This document shows, piece by piece, positions 41,588 to 51,950 of a stretch of 64,000 nt of DNA. The stretch comes from Calonectria ilicicola. Lineage: Eukaryota > Ascomycota > Sordariomycetes > Hypocreales > Nectriaceae. The stretch spans positions 3,782,001 to 3,846,000 of the forward strand of contig CP085828.1 in NCBI GenBank assembly GCA_020809705.1, given 5' to 3'. The position numbers were made by a program, and so were the translations under genes. How positions within the stretch are numbered: the first letter of the stretch is position 1; the number at the start of each line of letters is the position of its first letter. A model generated the notes under the pieces. It did no database searches. It was not told where the DNA came from and saw nothing but the letters and a program-made list of their open reading frames with translations.

Positions 41588-42911
41588 ATGGAAGCTAAAA
41601 GCCGGAGGATTGTTAAAAAATTGTCCCAAGTTTTTCGAAATGGAAGATCTTCAGAGGTCAATTTAGACATTTGGCCAGTCCAAGATGGCGGAAACAAAAA
41701 GTACCATCAATTACCAGGCAAAGTAAGCGCACCCAGTATGGTTGTCTACGTTACGAAGTAGATGCTAACTTTCAATTTTAGGAAAAGTTCAAGCCCGAAC
41801 CGTCTGTGATTGTTGATCATGACTGGAGCCAGCCGTAAGTTAACAACTCATTATTCCTCCATGGCTTCTCTTTCTAACTCACCATAGATCTGGACCCTGC
41901 CAGATTATTCATGTCGACGGAGTGAAGTTTTTCGTCCCATATGCTTTCCCCTTGGGGAATAGCGTATGGGACGTCGCAAAACAACACTCCAGCAACGCCG
42001 AAGAATACGTTCTTCCTGGTGTCGATCCAGACGTGTTCAGACTGATTCTGTGGATTATAAAGAGCGGGCGCCCCTTTCAAGGTAGCGAAAAGGGGCTTAA
42101 CCTTGTTCTGCTCATGATGGCGCATTCGTGCGCCATCGAATACAAAATGACCACGGAGGCGAAGAACCTCGTACAATCGATTTTTGGCTACATCTCCAGG
42201 CGTATCTGCGCCCACGACCCATGGACAGGCAACGCAGCACGGCGAGTCGGCAAAGGTTACTTTAAGTACAGAAGCGTTGAACTATACCGAGCTTGGGTTC
42301 TTCTGGCAGAAAACTCGGAGCTCGCCGGCTACCTGAGCCCAAGTGATTTAGTATCCATTTTTGTCAACGCCATTCCCGGGGAAAACTGGGTAGTCTCCAA
42401 GGATGAGCGCAGCTCTAGCTTCGAGGACCTCCTCCAGCAGCATTAGGAAATGCTGGAGGGTGGTTCCTCGGAAGCATTATATGAGCTGCGCTCAAACTTC
42501 TTTGCCCGCTCGAAACGACCTCCCACTGCAGGGCTGGCTGAATTGCGATCTCGTACTTCTCAGAGACATAGCCGCCGCAGAAGCCCATCGCTCTCATTGT
42601 CTCGAAGCCAGTCCATGACATCCCTTCTTAGCCGTCAAAGTCAGATCATTGTGCCCATCGCTTCGCAGTCTAACCCCAATCTTCAGACTCCGGGCGAGAA
42701 TCGGGTTCGCCCCTCCGGGCGCCCGTCAACCGGGTACAATGCTGAATCGTTCACGGCCCATACGAGTGCTGTCCCAGCTCCTGATCAGAGAGCTCATTCG
42801 AGATTTAGGAGCGTTGAGATTGGCGTGGCTAGAGAGATTAGGTTCTTTTCGCCCCCTTCTCCGCCACGGATCGTCACTCATCGTCCGCGCCGTCGCAACG
42901 ACAATGTCTAA
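41588..42911 (+). CDS. BTB-like domain protein, with UAG at 42444 and a long in-frame extension
   Basis: The model is join(41588..41722,41782..41834,41888..42446), 248 residues to the TAG at 42444-42446. Introns 41723-41781 (GTAAGC, GCTAAC, TTTTAG) and 41835-41887 (GTAAGT, CTAAC, CATAG) fit phase. Exon 3 has a fungal BTB/POZ-like core (IIHVDGVKFFVPYAFPLGNS, EEYVLPGVDPDVFRLILWII, LLMMAHSCAIEYKM, then helices). After the TAG the same frame stays open for 154 further codons to TAA at 42909-42911, starting EMLEGGSSEALYELRSNFF. That tail is Ser/Arg-rich (RRRSPSLSLSRSQS) and protein-like. So the true product may be about 403 residues with UAG decoded or edited, or the short form may be real and the tail a decayed end. 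BTB proteins usually dimerise or act as Cullin-3 adaptors; the role here is unknown. Confidence 0.6.
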
Positions 42912-45301
42912 GGAGCGTTGTACCCAGTACACACACCATTCCCCCGCTTCTTTCTCTTGGCACCCACGGCTCTGCTCTTGAAAAGCCCTGAGAGAATCGG
43001 AATAAGCTGTTTTGAGTATATATAGTCTTTTGCTTGTGTCTTTTCTCTTGCGTTTTGGTCATTAAAAGTTTGTGGTTACTTGTCTTTGGTGCGAAAGGTT
43101 GGCTTCAAGTCACCACATTTGAACACGGAAATTTGTCGCTGGCGATTCAAGGAAAGTTGTCCAATGTCAATCCAAGTCAAAGACTTCGTTATATCGAGTT
43201 AAGAATACCGCTTGCATTTGCAATAAAATCTCATTTGTCGATAAATTCTATCTGTCTCAATAAAATCCACCTTGTCGCGTTCCCCCAAAGTACCAGCTCG
43301 CTTTTCCTACGTACATAATAAATAATGTTGGACTGGGATCACGCAGATTATGTGGAGATGTTTGGAGATTTCTGGGGAGTAAAACATCCGGATCAGGCCT
43401 GATGCAAATGGTGGGAGAGTGCATAAATGCTGCGTATTAATCCTCCAGTTTGTGTTACCGTATCTAGAAATTTCTTGCCCCTGAGGAATCCTTTCCTCTC
43501 AACCGTCTCCAGATCGCAAACATCCCAGCCATCATACAACATCAAAAGCCATCGCTCCTCCAGCTCGCATGGCTTCATGTGTGCTTCGAAGCAGCATGCT
43601 AGGTTCGTATCGCTAGCAATCAACGTAAATCTTCAGTTGGCATTCCCTCCCCATGGACAGATCTCCCAGGTGAGCGATCTACGGCCTGCTAATCAAAAAC
43701 CCATGAAGGTCAGCCCGCCAACTTTAGGATTTGTCCAGGAGGAAATGACAAAAATACCCCTCGGACAAACTAGCAATCGGTAGCTCTCTGGCTCCTGTTG
43801 AGGTAGCCACTGCAGTAAAGGACGCTGCCCAGATTCGTGTTGCAATTCTCCATCCATCAACCAGAACCTACTCACTTAGTCCAATAGTGCATCATCCCTC
43901 ATTCCTGAAGAATCGCATTCCGCCTCGGCCGACAAAGACTGTTTCCACGACCACAATTCGCGGCAAGCTCCGCCAAAGCGATACCAATACCTACTATGCC
44001 GAACCAAATCACTTCGATTCAAGTACCCCGAACACTATAACTGCATCCTTGTCGTGTGTATTGCACAAATCTTACGTCATTTTGATGTGTCCAGCACTAG
44101 GGGCTTGTGTTGATGCATGGGACAGCCTCATAGAACTTCCTAAAAATCCCGATCAGACGATCAAATACATTAATCCCCCTTTAGTTAATGCAAATTACAT
44201 TACCATTGCTCGAACAAACAAACCGACACATATACGTGGATACCTGGACGTCCATAGCGTTCTTCAAGTGTTGGATCCAGTGCCGCCATATTGCTTTCAC
44301 ATTGGCGGCCTTGATGGATGATAATCTCCATTCCGTCACCTCCTGTTATTGGAATCCCAATTTCCGTTGCTAGAAGCTAACTGCTTTAACTATTTAGCCT
44401 TCACCGACCTCGCAAATGTTCACTTCACGCCGAAAGCCGCCGTAGGCATCATATCCCAAAACCCTACAGAATGGAAGACCAGCGAGAAATTGCGTTGTGG
44501 TCAAGCCATCTCGAAAGATTACGGGCATTTTTTACTATACTAAAATCCCATAATCATTCTTGTCAATATTCAAGCCATTAATCACAGCCAGCCAAGTACC
44601 CGACATGTGCTTGCCGCTATCATAAGTGCGAATGCCGTTTTCACGGAACCAACATCCAAGCGAAAGATCATGCGAGCCCGATCGAAGGTATAATTGACAA
44701 TGAAACGTGACATACAAGGCACCTCGGTACATTACGAGCACGATAGTGTTCTCGGGGCTATCGATGGCAGATAAGAAGCCTACGTCTCCGTTCGTTGATT
44801 TGGCCTGTACCCTAGGCATGGGAATATTGATGGAGCAAGTTTAAACCATCTAAACGGCAGGCCAGCTTATTTCATCAGGGTATAGTTCCACATGTCAAAC
44901 CAAGGAATACAAGCATTTCGAGTGTTCAACAAGAATTCATCGATCATCACCATTATGTTAGCGTCACTAAGCATCATTTTTCCGGATCCACCACGAAGAA
45001 TTAGTAGAGTTCTGTTCAACAACAAACCCCCTCCAAAGTTTTTGATTCAGGTTCTTTTACAACTTGGGTAGGTCACTGCTCTGAATTATCACCCCATTGC
45101 ATAGCTGGAACAGCCGTGCATGATAGGGTCACAAGACTAACGAACCAAGAATGGTTTGATGCTTCATTATGACGCTCGTGTATTTGGTATCTAAACATAT
45201 ATCCACCTCCCTTCCCATACAACACCAAACTATAAGAAAAAAGGGGAAATAACTGCTTTCGCATCTTGTTTCTTTTGTTTTTACATGGGCTAGCACACAG
45301 C
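42912..45301. other. Intergenic/accessory region without a confident gene
   Basis: The minus-strand ORF 44535-44819 (94 codons, ATG start, MPRVQAKSTNGDVG...) and the minus ORF near 43393-43623 (ERWLLMLYDGWDVCDLETVE) look somewhat protein-like and may be exons or remnants. The plus ORFs 43427-43783 and 43887-44321 lack support. No intron model links them. Confidence 0.3.
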
Positions 45302-45997
45302 TTAGTCGGTGCTCAGCTTCCACAGGCCGTCACCTAGGAAGTGGGCATCCTCAATGACGGGCCCCTTGCCCTTCGCCTTGACCTCTGCGGTGCCCGCAAC
45401 CAGGGTGCCCACAGCGCAAGCCTCATTTTTGCCTTCGGCCATGACGACGACGGGCTCGCCCTTTTCTAGCTCGCGGTTCCAGCGACCTTCGTCGTCGGCC
45501 CGCTGGTCCATCTCCTTGCCCTCCACCAGCGTCTTTGCAGCGTCTTCGGCGGGCAAGCGGCCGCCCTTGCTCGTCAGACCGGGAGCCATGAGGGTAGCGC
45601 CAGACAGCACGAAGCGGATGGCGCCGCGGTCGATGCGGATCGTGGGGAAGGCCTGGGGGAAGCGGTGGACGAGGCGCAGGTGCGGGATGATGAGGTTGGC
45701 ATCCTGCTGGTAGAAGAGCGGCGTCGAGTCTAGCACGTACAGCGTGTTGCGGTCGGGAAGCTTCATGCTGGACAGGGACGCCTTCTTGGGCAGGATCTCG
45801 TCAATGTGTGGCGTGAGCAGCGGGTAGGTGGCGAGAAGGGACTGGCGGAGAGAGCGCTGCACCGAAGACTTGAGCTTCTGCTTAGGGCTGCCCTGGATCC
45901 TGTGTTGCGGGCGAGGTATAGTTAGCACTAGAGCGACGCGAGACGAGCTTAGGGGGCCAAGGGGGAAAAGGCTGCATTGCGTACTCCTTCTTGAACA
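45302..45997 (-). CDS. tma20: Translation machinery-associated protein 20 (MCT-1/MCTS1 family, PUA domain)
   Basis: The model is complement(join(45302..45899,45984..45997)), 203 residues. The first exon has only 14 nt (MFKK plus two bases). The 84-nt intron has GTACGC, TGCTAACT and CACAG. Conserved features: an N-terminal basic segment with KSSVQRSLRQSL, then PHIDEILPKK, TLYVLDSTPLFYQQD, LRLVHRFPQAFPTIRIDRGAIRFVLSGATLMAPGLTSKGG (start of the PUA domain) and a PUA end with VGTLVAGTAEVKAKGKGP. In yeast Tma20 binds ribosomes with Tma22/DENR and helps recycle 40S subunits and re-initiate translation. A longer-than-yeast insert (AEDAAKTLVEGKEMDQRADD...) is usual for filamentous fungi. Intact. Confidence 0.93.
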   Translation of the reverse strand, partial: CSRRSTQCSLFPLGPLSSSRVALVLTIPRPQHRIQGSPKQKLKSSVQRSLRQSLLATYPLLTPHIDEILPKKASLSSMKLPDRNTLYVLDSTPLFYQQDANLIIPHLRLVHRFPQAFPTIRIDRGAIRFVLSGATLMAPGLTSKGGRLPAEDAAKTLVEGKEMDQRADDEGRWNRELEKGEPVVVMAEGKNEACAVGTLVAGTAEVKAKGKGPVIEDAHFLGDGLWKLSTD

Positions 45998-46511
45998 TGA
46001 TGGCGGTGTTGTGGTGGCGGAAGAGAAGAATAAGATGGGAAGAACGAATGAAATAATTCAGGCAGGAATTGCAACTGGAAGAGGGCAAAGATTTGGATAT
46101 AGACGAGCGTTTGCAAAAACTCGTCGTCGTCTGTTTTCTTGTCCGTCTGTCTGGTCTGGCTGCACGATTTCCTGGCTCAAAGTGGATGTAAAAGTCGACG
46201 CAACAATTGCCCCGCGGTCGGCCGTGGCGGGGTAAAATCGCGAGATGCAATACGACGGGGTCCGTGGTCATGAGCCCGACGAGGGGCCTCAAACTGGGCT
46301 CGAGATGCAAAAGAAAGGGAAACACACAATCATGAGCAAAACAGATAAGGGATAAAATGATAAAAGGAGCTTCGTTTAGTTTTAAACCGGGTAAATTCAT
46401 TTCTCATTGCAATCTTTGCATCGTGTCCCTCATGTAACGCAGCTAATCACACAGTCGCCAACACGCGACACTGACCATCCCAATCACCCCACCATAGCTT
46501 CAAGAGGCCGC
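45998..46511. other. Intergenic, promoter side of tma20
   Basis: About 500 bases between the tma20 start and the stop of the I78-like gene, both on the minus strand. Antisense ORFs here have no support. Confidence 0.4.
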
Positions 46512-46866
46512 CTACCCATGGACAATGTGGGAGACGGTGCCATCATCTTTCAAGTGGACGTTCAATCTGTTCTCCTTGAAGTCTTTGGTGACCATCATGC
46601 CAGGCTCGATGATGCGTGTCTCCTCGGGGAGGTCTCGCTTTGCAAAAACCTGCGAAGAGAAGATGCCGAGTTAGCAGCTGCGGTTTGCCACGGAACAGAG
46701 AAACATCAACAACAGGTGCTCGCAACCTCAGCCATCAGATGTCAGAAAAACCTACCTGCTCGTTAGAAGTGTTGTCATCCGACAGCTTTTTGCCGACCAG
46801 CAGGTTCTGCCAGAACTCGGTCTTATCACCGGAGTTGGATGTGACACCAGGGACGACGAGAGGCAT
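46512..46866 (-). CDS. Protease inhibitor I78-family small protein
   Basis: The model is complement(join(46512..46649,46756..46866)), 82 residues. The intron has GTAGGT and CTTCGCAG ends and joins phase 0. No signal peptide is visible (MPLVVPGVTSNSGDKTEFWQ). The second exon carries the family pattern RIIEPGMMVTKDFKENRLNV followed by H-x-DDGTV...VHG, as in I78 (potato inhibitor I-like) elastase-inhibitor proteins of Aspergillus and relatives. The predicted role is inhibition of serine proteases, probably intracellular or non-classically exported; the target is unknown. It is short enough to be missed by single-frame ORF calling because neither exon exceeds 46 codons. Confidence 0.85.
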
Positions 46867-49666
46867 GGTGTAGTAAAGGTTGGTGGTTTGGAAAAGTAAA
46901 GAAGAAATGGACTGTGAATTCTTTGCCTTTTGTCTACTCAACTAGGAGTTGTCGTGAAGATGGATAGTTTGCTCCTCGATGGAAGGAAAATGCGTTAAGT
47001 GGGCTCTAAAAAATAGCAGGAAAAAAAACCGAGGTGTAGAAAAGTGATTCTATAACGCCCTGCTGCAGGCAACTACATACAATATTTATACTGGGTGCGC
47101 ATTGCGTTGCACATTACCTTTGCGGCTTTGAGGATGTCGTAGGTGATGACGTCGACTCACATGGCCGCTGGCGGCCCGGATTGGGCTGGAGGCCTTGGAC
47201 AGATTAACGCTGATGGATGGGCAAGCGGCAAATGTGGCACACATGAGAGGTTGATTGCATCAGTCACGATCTGCTGCAAGCGAGACCCCCTCTCTGAAAT
47301 TAAACAAAAAAAAAAAAAGTGCAGCACTGACGACATTGGCATTTTTCGCTCGCATTGACCACGGCCAAAGCTGTCCCTCCAGAGAGACACGTCCCCTGAA
47401 CAGGTACCTGCTTTTCCAAGACGTGGGGACCTCGCAGTAGCGGTGCGGGCCAGCCGTCAGAGGACCTCGGCGCAGCGTCCGTGTTTCACGAGGCCCAGGT
47501 CGATCAACATTTTTCAGATGCGACAGAAGATCCCATCTCGTGGCGGGTCGCCGCCCTGTTAAAAGGGACAGGAAGGAGTGGTCTTTTGGGGTGGGCATTG
47601 AGCGCCTCTCACAAACACGAACAGATCGTCGCCCGATGAGACAGCTAGCTGGCCCCATTGCTGGTCCTTGGAGCCCCTTGACACTAAACCCAATTGGGCG
47701 GCCGTCTGGTTAATGACGATGAATGCATGAGCGTCATAGGCTTGGGGGGATTGAGGTAAAAGCTCGGGCTTCGGCTCCGGCTAGGGAGGGGCTACAAGGA
47801 GAGGAGTGGAGTGCTGTAACAAGGTAGAAAAATGCAATGTCAACAGATGGGCAGAGCGAAACAAACAACGAAAACGAAGAAACCGGCATCCAGCATCCAG
47901 TTATAAAAAGCATCCCTTGCACAGGTGAAATCAAGAGCCGTGGAGCTTGCGCAAGGCCATCGTCACATGCAGCTTGGTGGTTGGTCAAGCAAAAAAGGTC
48001 AACCAGCCAGCATAAGGATTTCGTCTCGTTTATCTGGGGATGCCCCTCCAATTAAAACCCGCCGGCCACTTCCGTAAACCTTGAATTTACCCATCAGCAT
48101 CCAGGAAAACGGAGCACTCAGACGGCATGCGGCATCGAGCCAGAGCTACGGTGCCCCAGTTACGGCCCAGCGAATGAAGCCCGCTGACCCTGCCTTGCTC
48201 TGCTTTGACGAATAAATGACAGACAGACGAAAAGGAAGGATGATGCTTTGCTGAGTCTGATTGTGATTCTGATTCTGGTACCTCTGTCTCGGGGACCATG
48301 CAAGCGTGCATGCATGCTTCATGCCTGCTGTGGTCGTCTCATGTCAGCACCAGTCTGCTTTCTGCCCTCTCCCGCCATTTCGCTCAAGCAAGCGATTGCT
48401 GGTCTTGTCAGCACTGCAGCCCAGCAGCGTGCGTGCGTGGGTCAGTCAGTGAACAGGACCCCTAGTCTGAATGTCTCATTAGCCACTAGGTGAGGCTGGT
48501 GCTTATGGTGCTTCTGGGTGCCCAAGGTGGCGGCCATCGTCTTTTTTTTTTCTCTCAGGCAAGCGAAAAAGGAAGAGTTGGAGGCATGACAGGCTTTTGG
48601 TCTAGATGGAGTGCAACAGCATAAGAGGGTCCAAAGGATGGCGAAAGGCTGTGAGGGTAAGCCACAATGGCCGGTCGAAAGTTTGATTCAAGCAGGAAAA
48701 ATGCAGTGCCAGCGCCATGGGTGATCTGTCGCTGTTCGTCCGTCCCCCTTTCTGCAAGGCAACCGGTCAAGTCATCCCGGATGTCTTATTGGAAAGCTGG
48801 GTGCTATATCGGCTATGGGTGAGCGAGCAGCCAGAGGGCCTCACCCACGTCGAGATCAAGACAAGATATCGACGCTCAACTTGATAGAGCACCCACCAGA
48901 ACCCCAATTCCCATGCAAAACCGTGTCCTGACCACAGCCATTCACCATCAGCCCAAGGCGCCATCACTCAGCACAGGCTGCAGCCGCACGGCGCCAACGC
49001 CCAAACCAGAGCAATCAGATCCGCCATTGTCCCTCTCTAGCAGCAATAAGGGGTCATCAGCGCCCCCGCCCATCCCCCTAACCCTCCAACCCCCCCAGTA
49101 GCGCCCCCGTCCTTCCGTCTTCCGGCTTGCCCACCCTCACTCTCACCCTCCCCGACTCAGCAAATCCAGCACAGCCTTACATCCATGCTGAGACCCGCCC
49201 AGGCTGACTGCCCCATGTGCTGGTGTTAGTCGTGCTAATTCGGGCCTCGTCTCCTTTTTTTCTTATTTTTTTTTTAATCACTGTGGGCGGCCACTTTTCC
49301 CGGCTGCTCTTTGCCTCTGCCCCCCCCCCCCCCGAAGCGCGCCTCACTTCCCCTGCCAACCCCGGCCCCAGTCCCAGTACCTCACTAACGCCTCCATCCT
49401 TCCTCCTTCCTCCTTATCCCCTGTTCATCTTCTGCTTCTATTTTCTTCCGTTTCGTCTTGGTTCCCCTTGTTTTATTCTTTCCTTTCTTCTTCGTGTTGC
49501 TGGTTGCCGATACCATCACGACCCCCTCGATTCGACAACTATTGGAACGAAGCAAGGGACCTCTGCTCTCTCTCTCTCTCTCCTTCCCCCCAGCAGACGG
49601 ACGACTCTCCGATACGAACAACTCCCACCCCCCGTAATTACACCGACTTCACATCCACCGCCCATC
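46867..49666. promoter_or_regulatory. 2.8 kb intergenic region with pyrimidine-rich promoter tract
   Basis: No gene is supported between the divergent I78-like and membrane-protein genes, though many short ORFs occur. A run of about 14 C (49321-49334), T-rich tracts (about 49253-49275) and a CT repeat (about 49562-49582) lead into the 49667 start codon, typical of a strongly expressed fungal promoter and leader. The upstream in-frame ATG at 49217 reads through this low-complexity tract and is not a credible start. Confidence 0.5.
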
Positions 49667-50461
49667 ATGCGCTTCTCATCCCCCGCCGTCCTCCTCTTCG
49701 CCGGCGCTGCCATGGCCTCGGAGCCCCGACACGACTGCTTCGTCAAGCACAGCGAGGACCTCGCCGCCTACTCAGACTGCGGCCACCAGGGCTCCCTGGC
49801 TGAGTGCCTGAGCCAGCTCGCCGGCTTCCACGAGGAGGACATCCGCAAGTGCTACACCACCGTCGGCTGCACAAAGGAGGAGGCTTACCTCGAGGCCCTC
49901 GACACCATCAAGCGCTGCACCCAGCAGGCCAACACCGGTGAGCTCAAGAAGCGCTACCGCGCTGCCCCCGTGGCCGACATGTTTGAGCGTGCCGCCACCA
50001 CCGATGCTGCTGCCAGCACCACATCGGGTGGTGTCATGTCCGGCACCCGCTGCTTCACCACCACCAAGAAGAAGACTCAGTCTTGCGATGTTACCACCAA
50101 GAATGGCCACATCAGCACAAACACTTGTGTGTCCACCGAGGTCGATGCCAGCACCTGCGCCCCCACTCTCATCTGCACTGTCGACTCCAACAACGATGAT
50201 ATCTGCATGGACCTTGTCCGCATGGACGTCGGTGGCATCATCGTTACCATTGTCTTCGCCGCCGCCCTCGTCATTGGCGCCGGTCTCCTCACCTGGGCCT
50301 GCTGCCACGACCGCAAGGCCCAGAAGACCCTCCAGGCCAAGGCTGAGGCCGTGGCCCTCGCTCGTGCCGCCACCAAGAAGCAGCGTGCTGCTCAGCGCCA
50401 GCCCCTGATCCGCAACCCCTCAGGCGGCTCAAACCCCTTCCAGGACCAGAACCGCACTTAG
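49667..50461 (+). CDS. Secretory one-pass membrane protein with Cys-rich ectodomain
   Basis: Single exon, 264 residues from MRFSSPAVLLFAGAAMASEP (signal peptide about 1-17). A compact six-Cys region follows (HDCF, YSDCG, AECLS, RKCY, VGCT, KRCT), then a Ser/Thr/Ala linker and a second Cys group (RCFTT, QSCDV, NTCVS, STCAP, ICTV, ICMD). The transmembrane helix is IIVTIVFAAALVIGAGLLTWACC. A basic/alanine-rich cytoplasmic tail of about 55 residues (KAQKTLQAKAEAVALARAATKKQ) ends with NPFQDQNRT; NPF is an endocytosis-type motif (EH-domain ligand) in general knowledge. Strong bias to C-ending codons suggests high expression. I recognise it as a conserved fungal type but know no assigned function. 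Confidence 0.8.
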   Translation: MRFSSPAVLLFAGAAMASEPRHDCFVKHSEDLAAYSDCGHQGSLAECLSQLAGFHEEDIRKCYTTVGCTKEEAYLEALDTIKRCTQQANTGELKKRYRAAPVADMFERAATTDAAASTTSGGVMSGTRCFTTTKKKTQSCDVTTKNGHISTNTCVSTEVDASTCAPTLICTVDSNNDDICMDLVRMDVGGIIVTIVFAAALVIGAGLLTWACCHDRKAQKTLQAKAEAVALARAATKKQRAAQRQPLIRNPSGGSNPFQDQNRT

Positions 50462-51950
50462 GTGGGCCGGTCCGGTCAGGGGAGACGCATTGAACGACTG
50501 GAGAGTGTGAGGGAGTGAAGATGGATATCGCTGCTGCTGCGGTCATGGCTTGCCACCGCCGCTAAAGCTCTCGTCTCGCTCCCTCGGGGGACATCCATTT
50601 TCCCTTTTTTTGGAACAAATGACAAAGCTCAGAATGAGGGGGGCCATGGAGTGATGAGGAAACTTTTTGTTTTTGATACCTTATTGTCAGGGCCACGGAC
50701 ATTGTGTGTTTGAGTACTCGGAGCAAATGGAAATACATGTGACCTAGAAGTCTACAAAATAGTGAAATGCATTTTTACAACAGCCGTGGTCAAATCGAAT
50801 GGCCTAGCGTTTCTTTTTAATTACCCTCTTTTTGCCTCGTCCTGTTGACTTGTGACCCCTCCCCTCATCCATTCTGTTGGTTACCTTTGTGCATTGTGCT
50901 GCTCTCCTTGTGTGTCCCTCTTGCTCGTTCACAAGGGGAGCTTTGGCACGTCCTTTTTTAAGCTTCAATGTTTTTTTTTTCCTGTACATCCCAATATGGA
51001 CACACTTTTAACTTGGCAACGACAGGGGGCGGTGGGGAAACCACTCTCGAGTAACAGAGGCTAAAAAAAAAAAAAGTACAAGACCGCAGATGTCACGATA
51101 CAAGTCCGATGGAGGAATCCAGGTGACGAGCGGGAGAGGACGAATGACGCAGCAACAACAGAGGCAGACTCCCAATTGTTTATTTTGCCGTCCTCTTTCA
51201 ATTGCTTCCTTGTCGTCGGATCACGGGAGGTATCTTTATTTTGCCTTCCCTGCACCATGTATTCCTCCACTCTGCTCCAGTAAAAAGTCCCCACACGACT
51301 TGTTTTCTTTCTCCTATTCCCTGCCTCCCCGTCTACTGCATCATGATGCTTTGTTCCAGGCCGTCAATTAGCAAATCAGATAGCACAAAGGCCGGAATAG
51401 AACATTCACAGCAGAGTAAATCACAATGAAAAAGAGAAAGGAGCCACAATAATTGTATCCGTCTCACAGAAGTGCCATTCACATTCCACGAGCCATTCAA
51501 AAGACCCTTTCATGCCTATTACCTGATACTCGAACAAAATATCCTCACAGACGATCGCGTTTAATATACACGCTCCATCGCCTACTTCCCTTTAGCTGTA
51601 TCCGTATCAAATCATGCCTCCATGTCCATGATTGCCCAAATATCCCATTGCAGATCAAACAAGGTCCGTGACCTTTGTACAACCCACCGGCCCATCCATG
51701 ATCGCGTATATCCTGCCTAGCGTCCCATGCATAGTCTATCACGCAAGTCCTCTTTGCCCTCTCGCTCGGTGCTGTGTCTTGCTGAGGCCTCGCAGTGCTG
51801 GCTCCGCGACGTCGATGCACGGTCACTCAGAGTCGTCGATCGCCGGTCAGGTGTGACACTTCCAAATACGCCCGTGGGGTCAAACATCGACCGCCGCTCC
51901 GAAGGACTGTTGCTGGCCGTTGTTTGCTCACTCTCCTCACTTGGGACCTT
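50462..51950. other. 3' UTRs and spacer between convergent genes
   Basis: Lies between the membrane protein gene and the 3' end of nst1. T-rich and A-rich stretches (50970-50980, 51063-51075) and short ORFs only. Confidence 0.4.

Noticed and set aside
49217..49666. 150-residue N-terminal extension of the membrane protein at 49667
   Set aside because: It translates a C/T-rich promoter tract, and the signal peptide begins exactly at 49667.
49938..50408. Overlapping ORFs on both strands of the 49667-50461 gene
   Set aside because: Shadows produced by strongly biased codons of the real gene.
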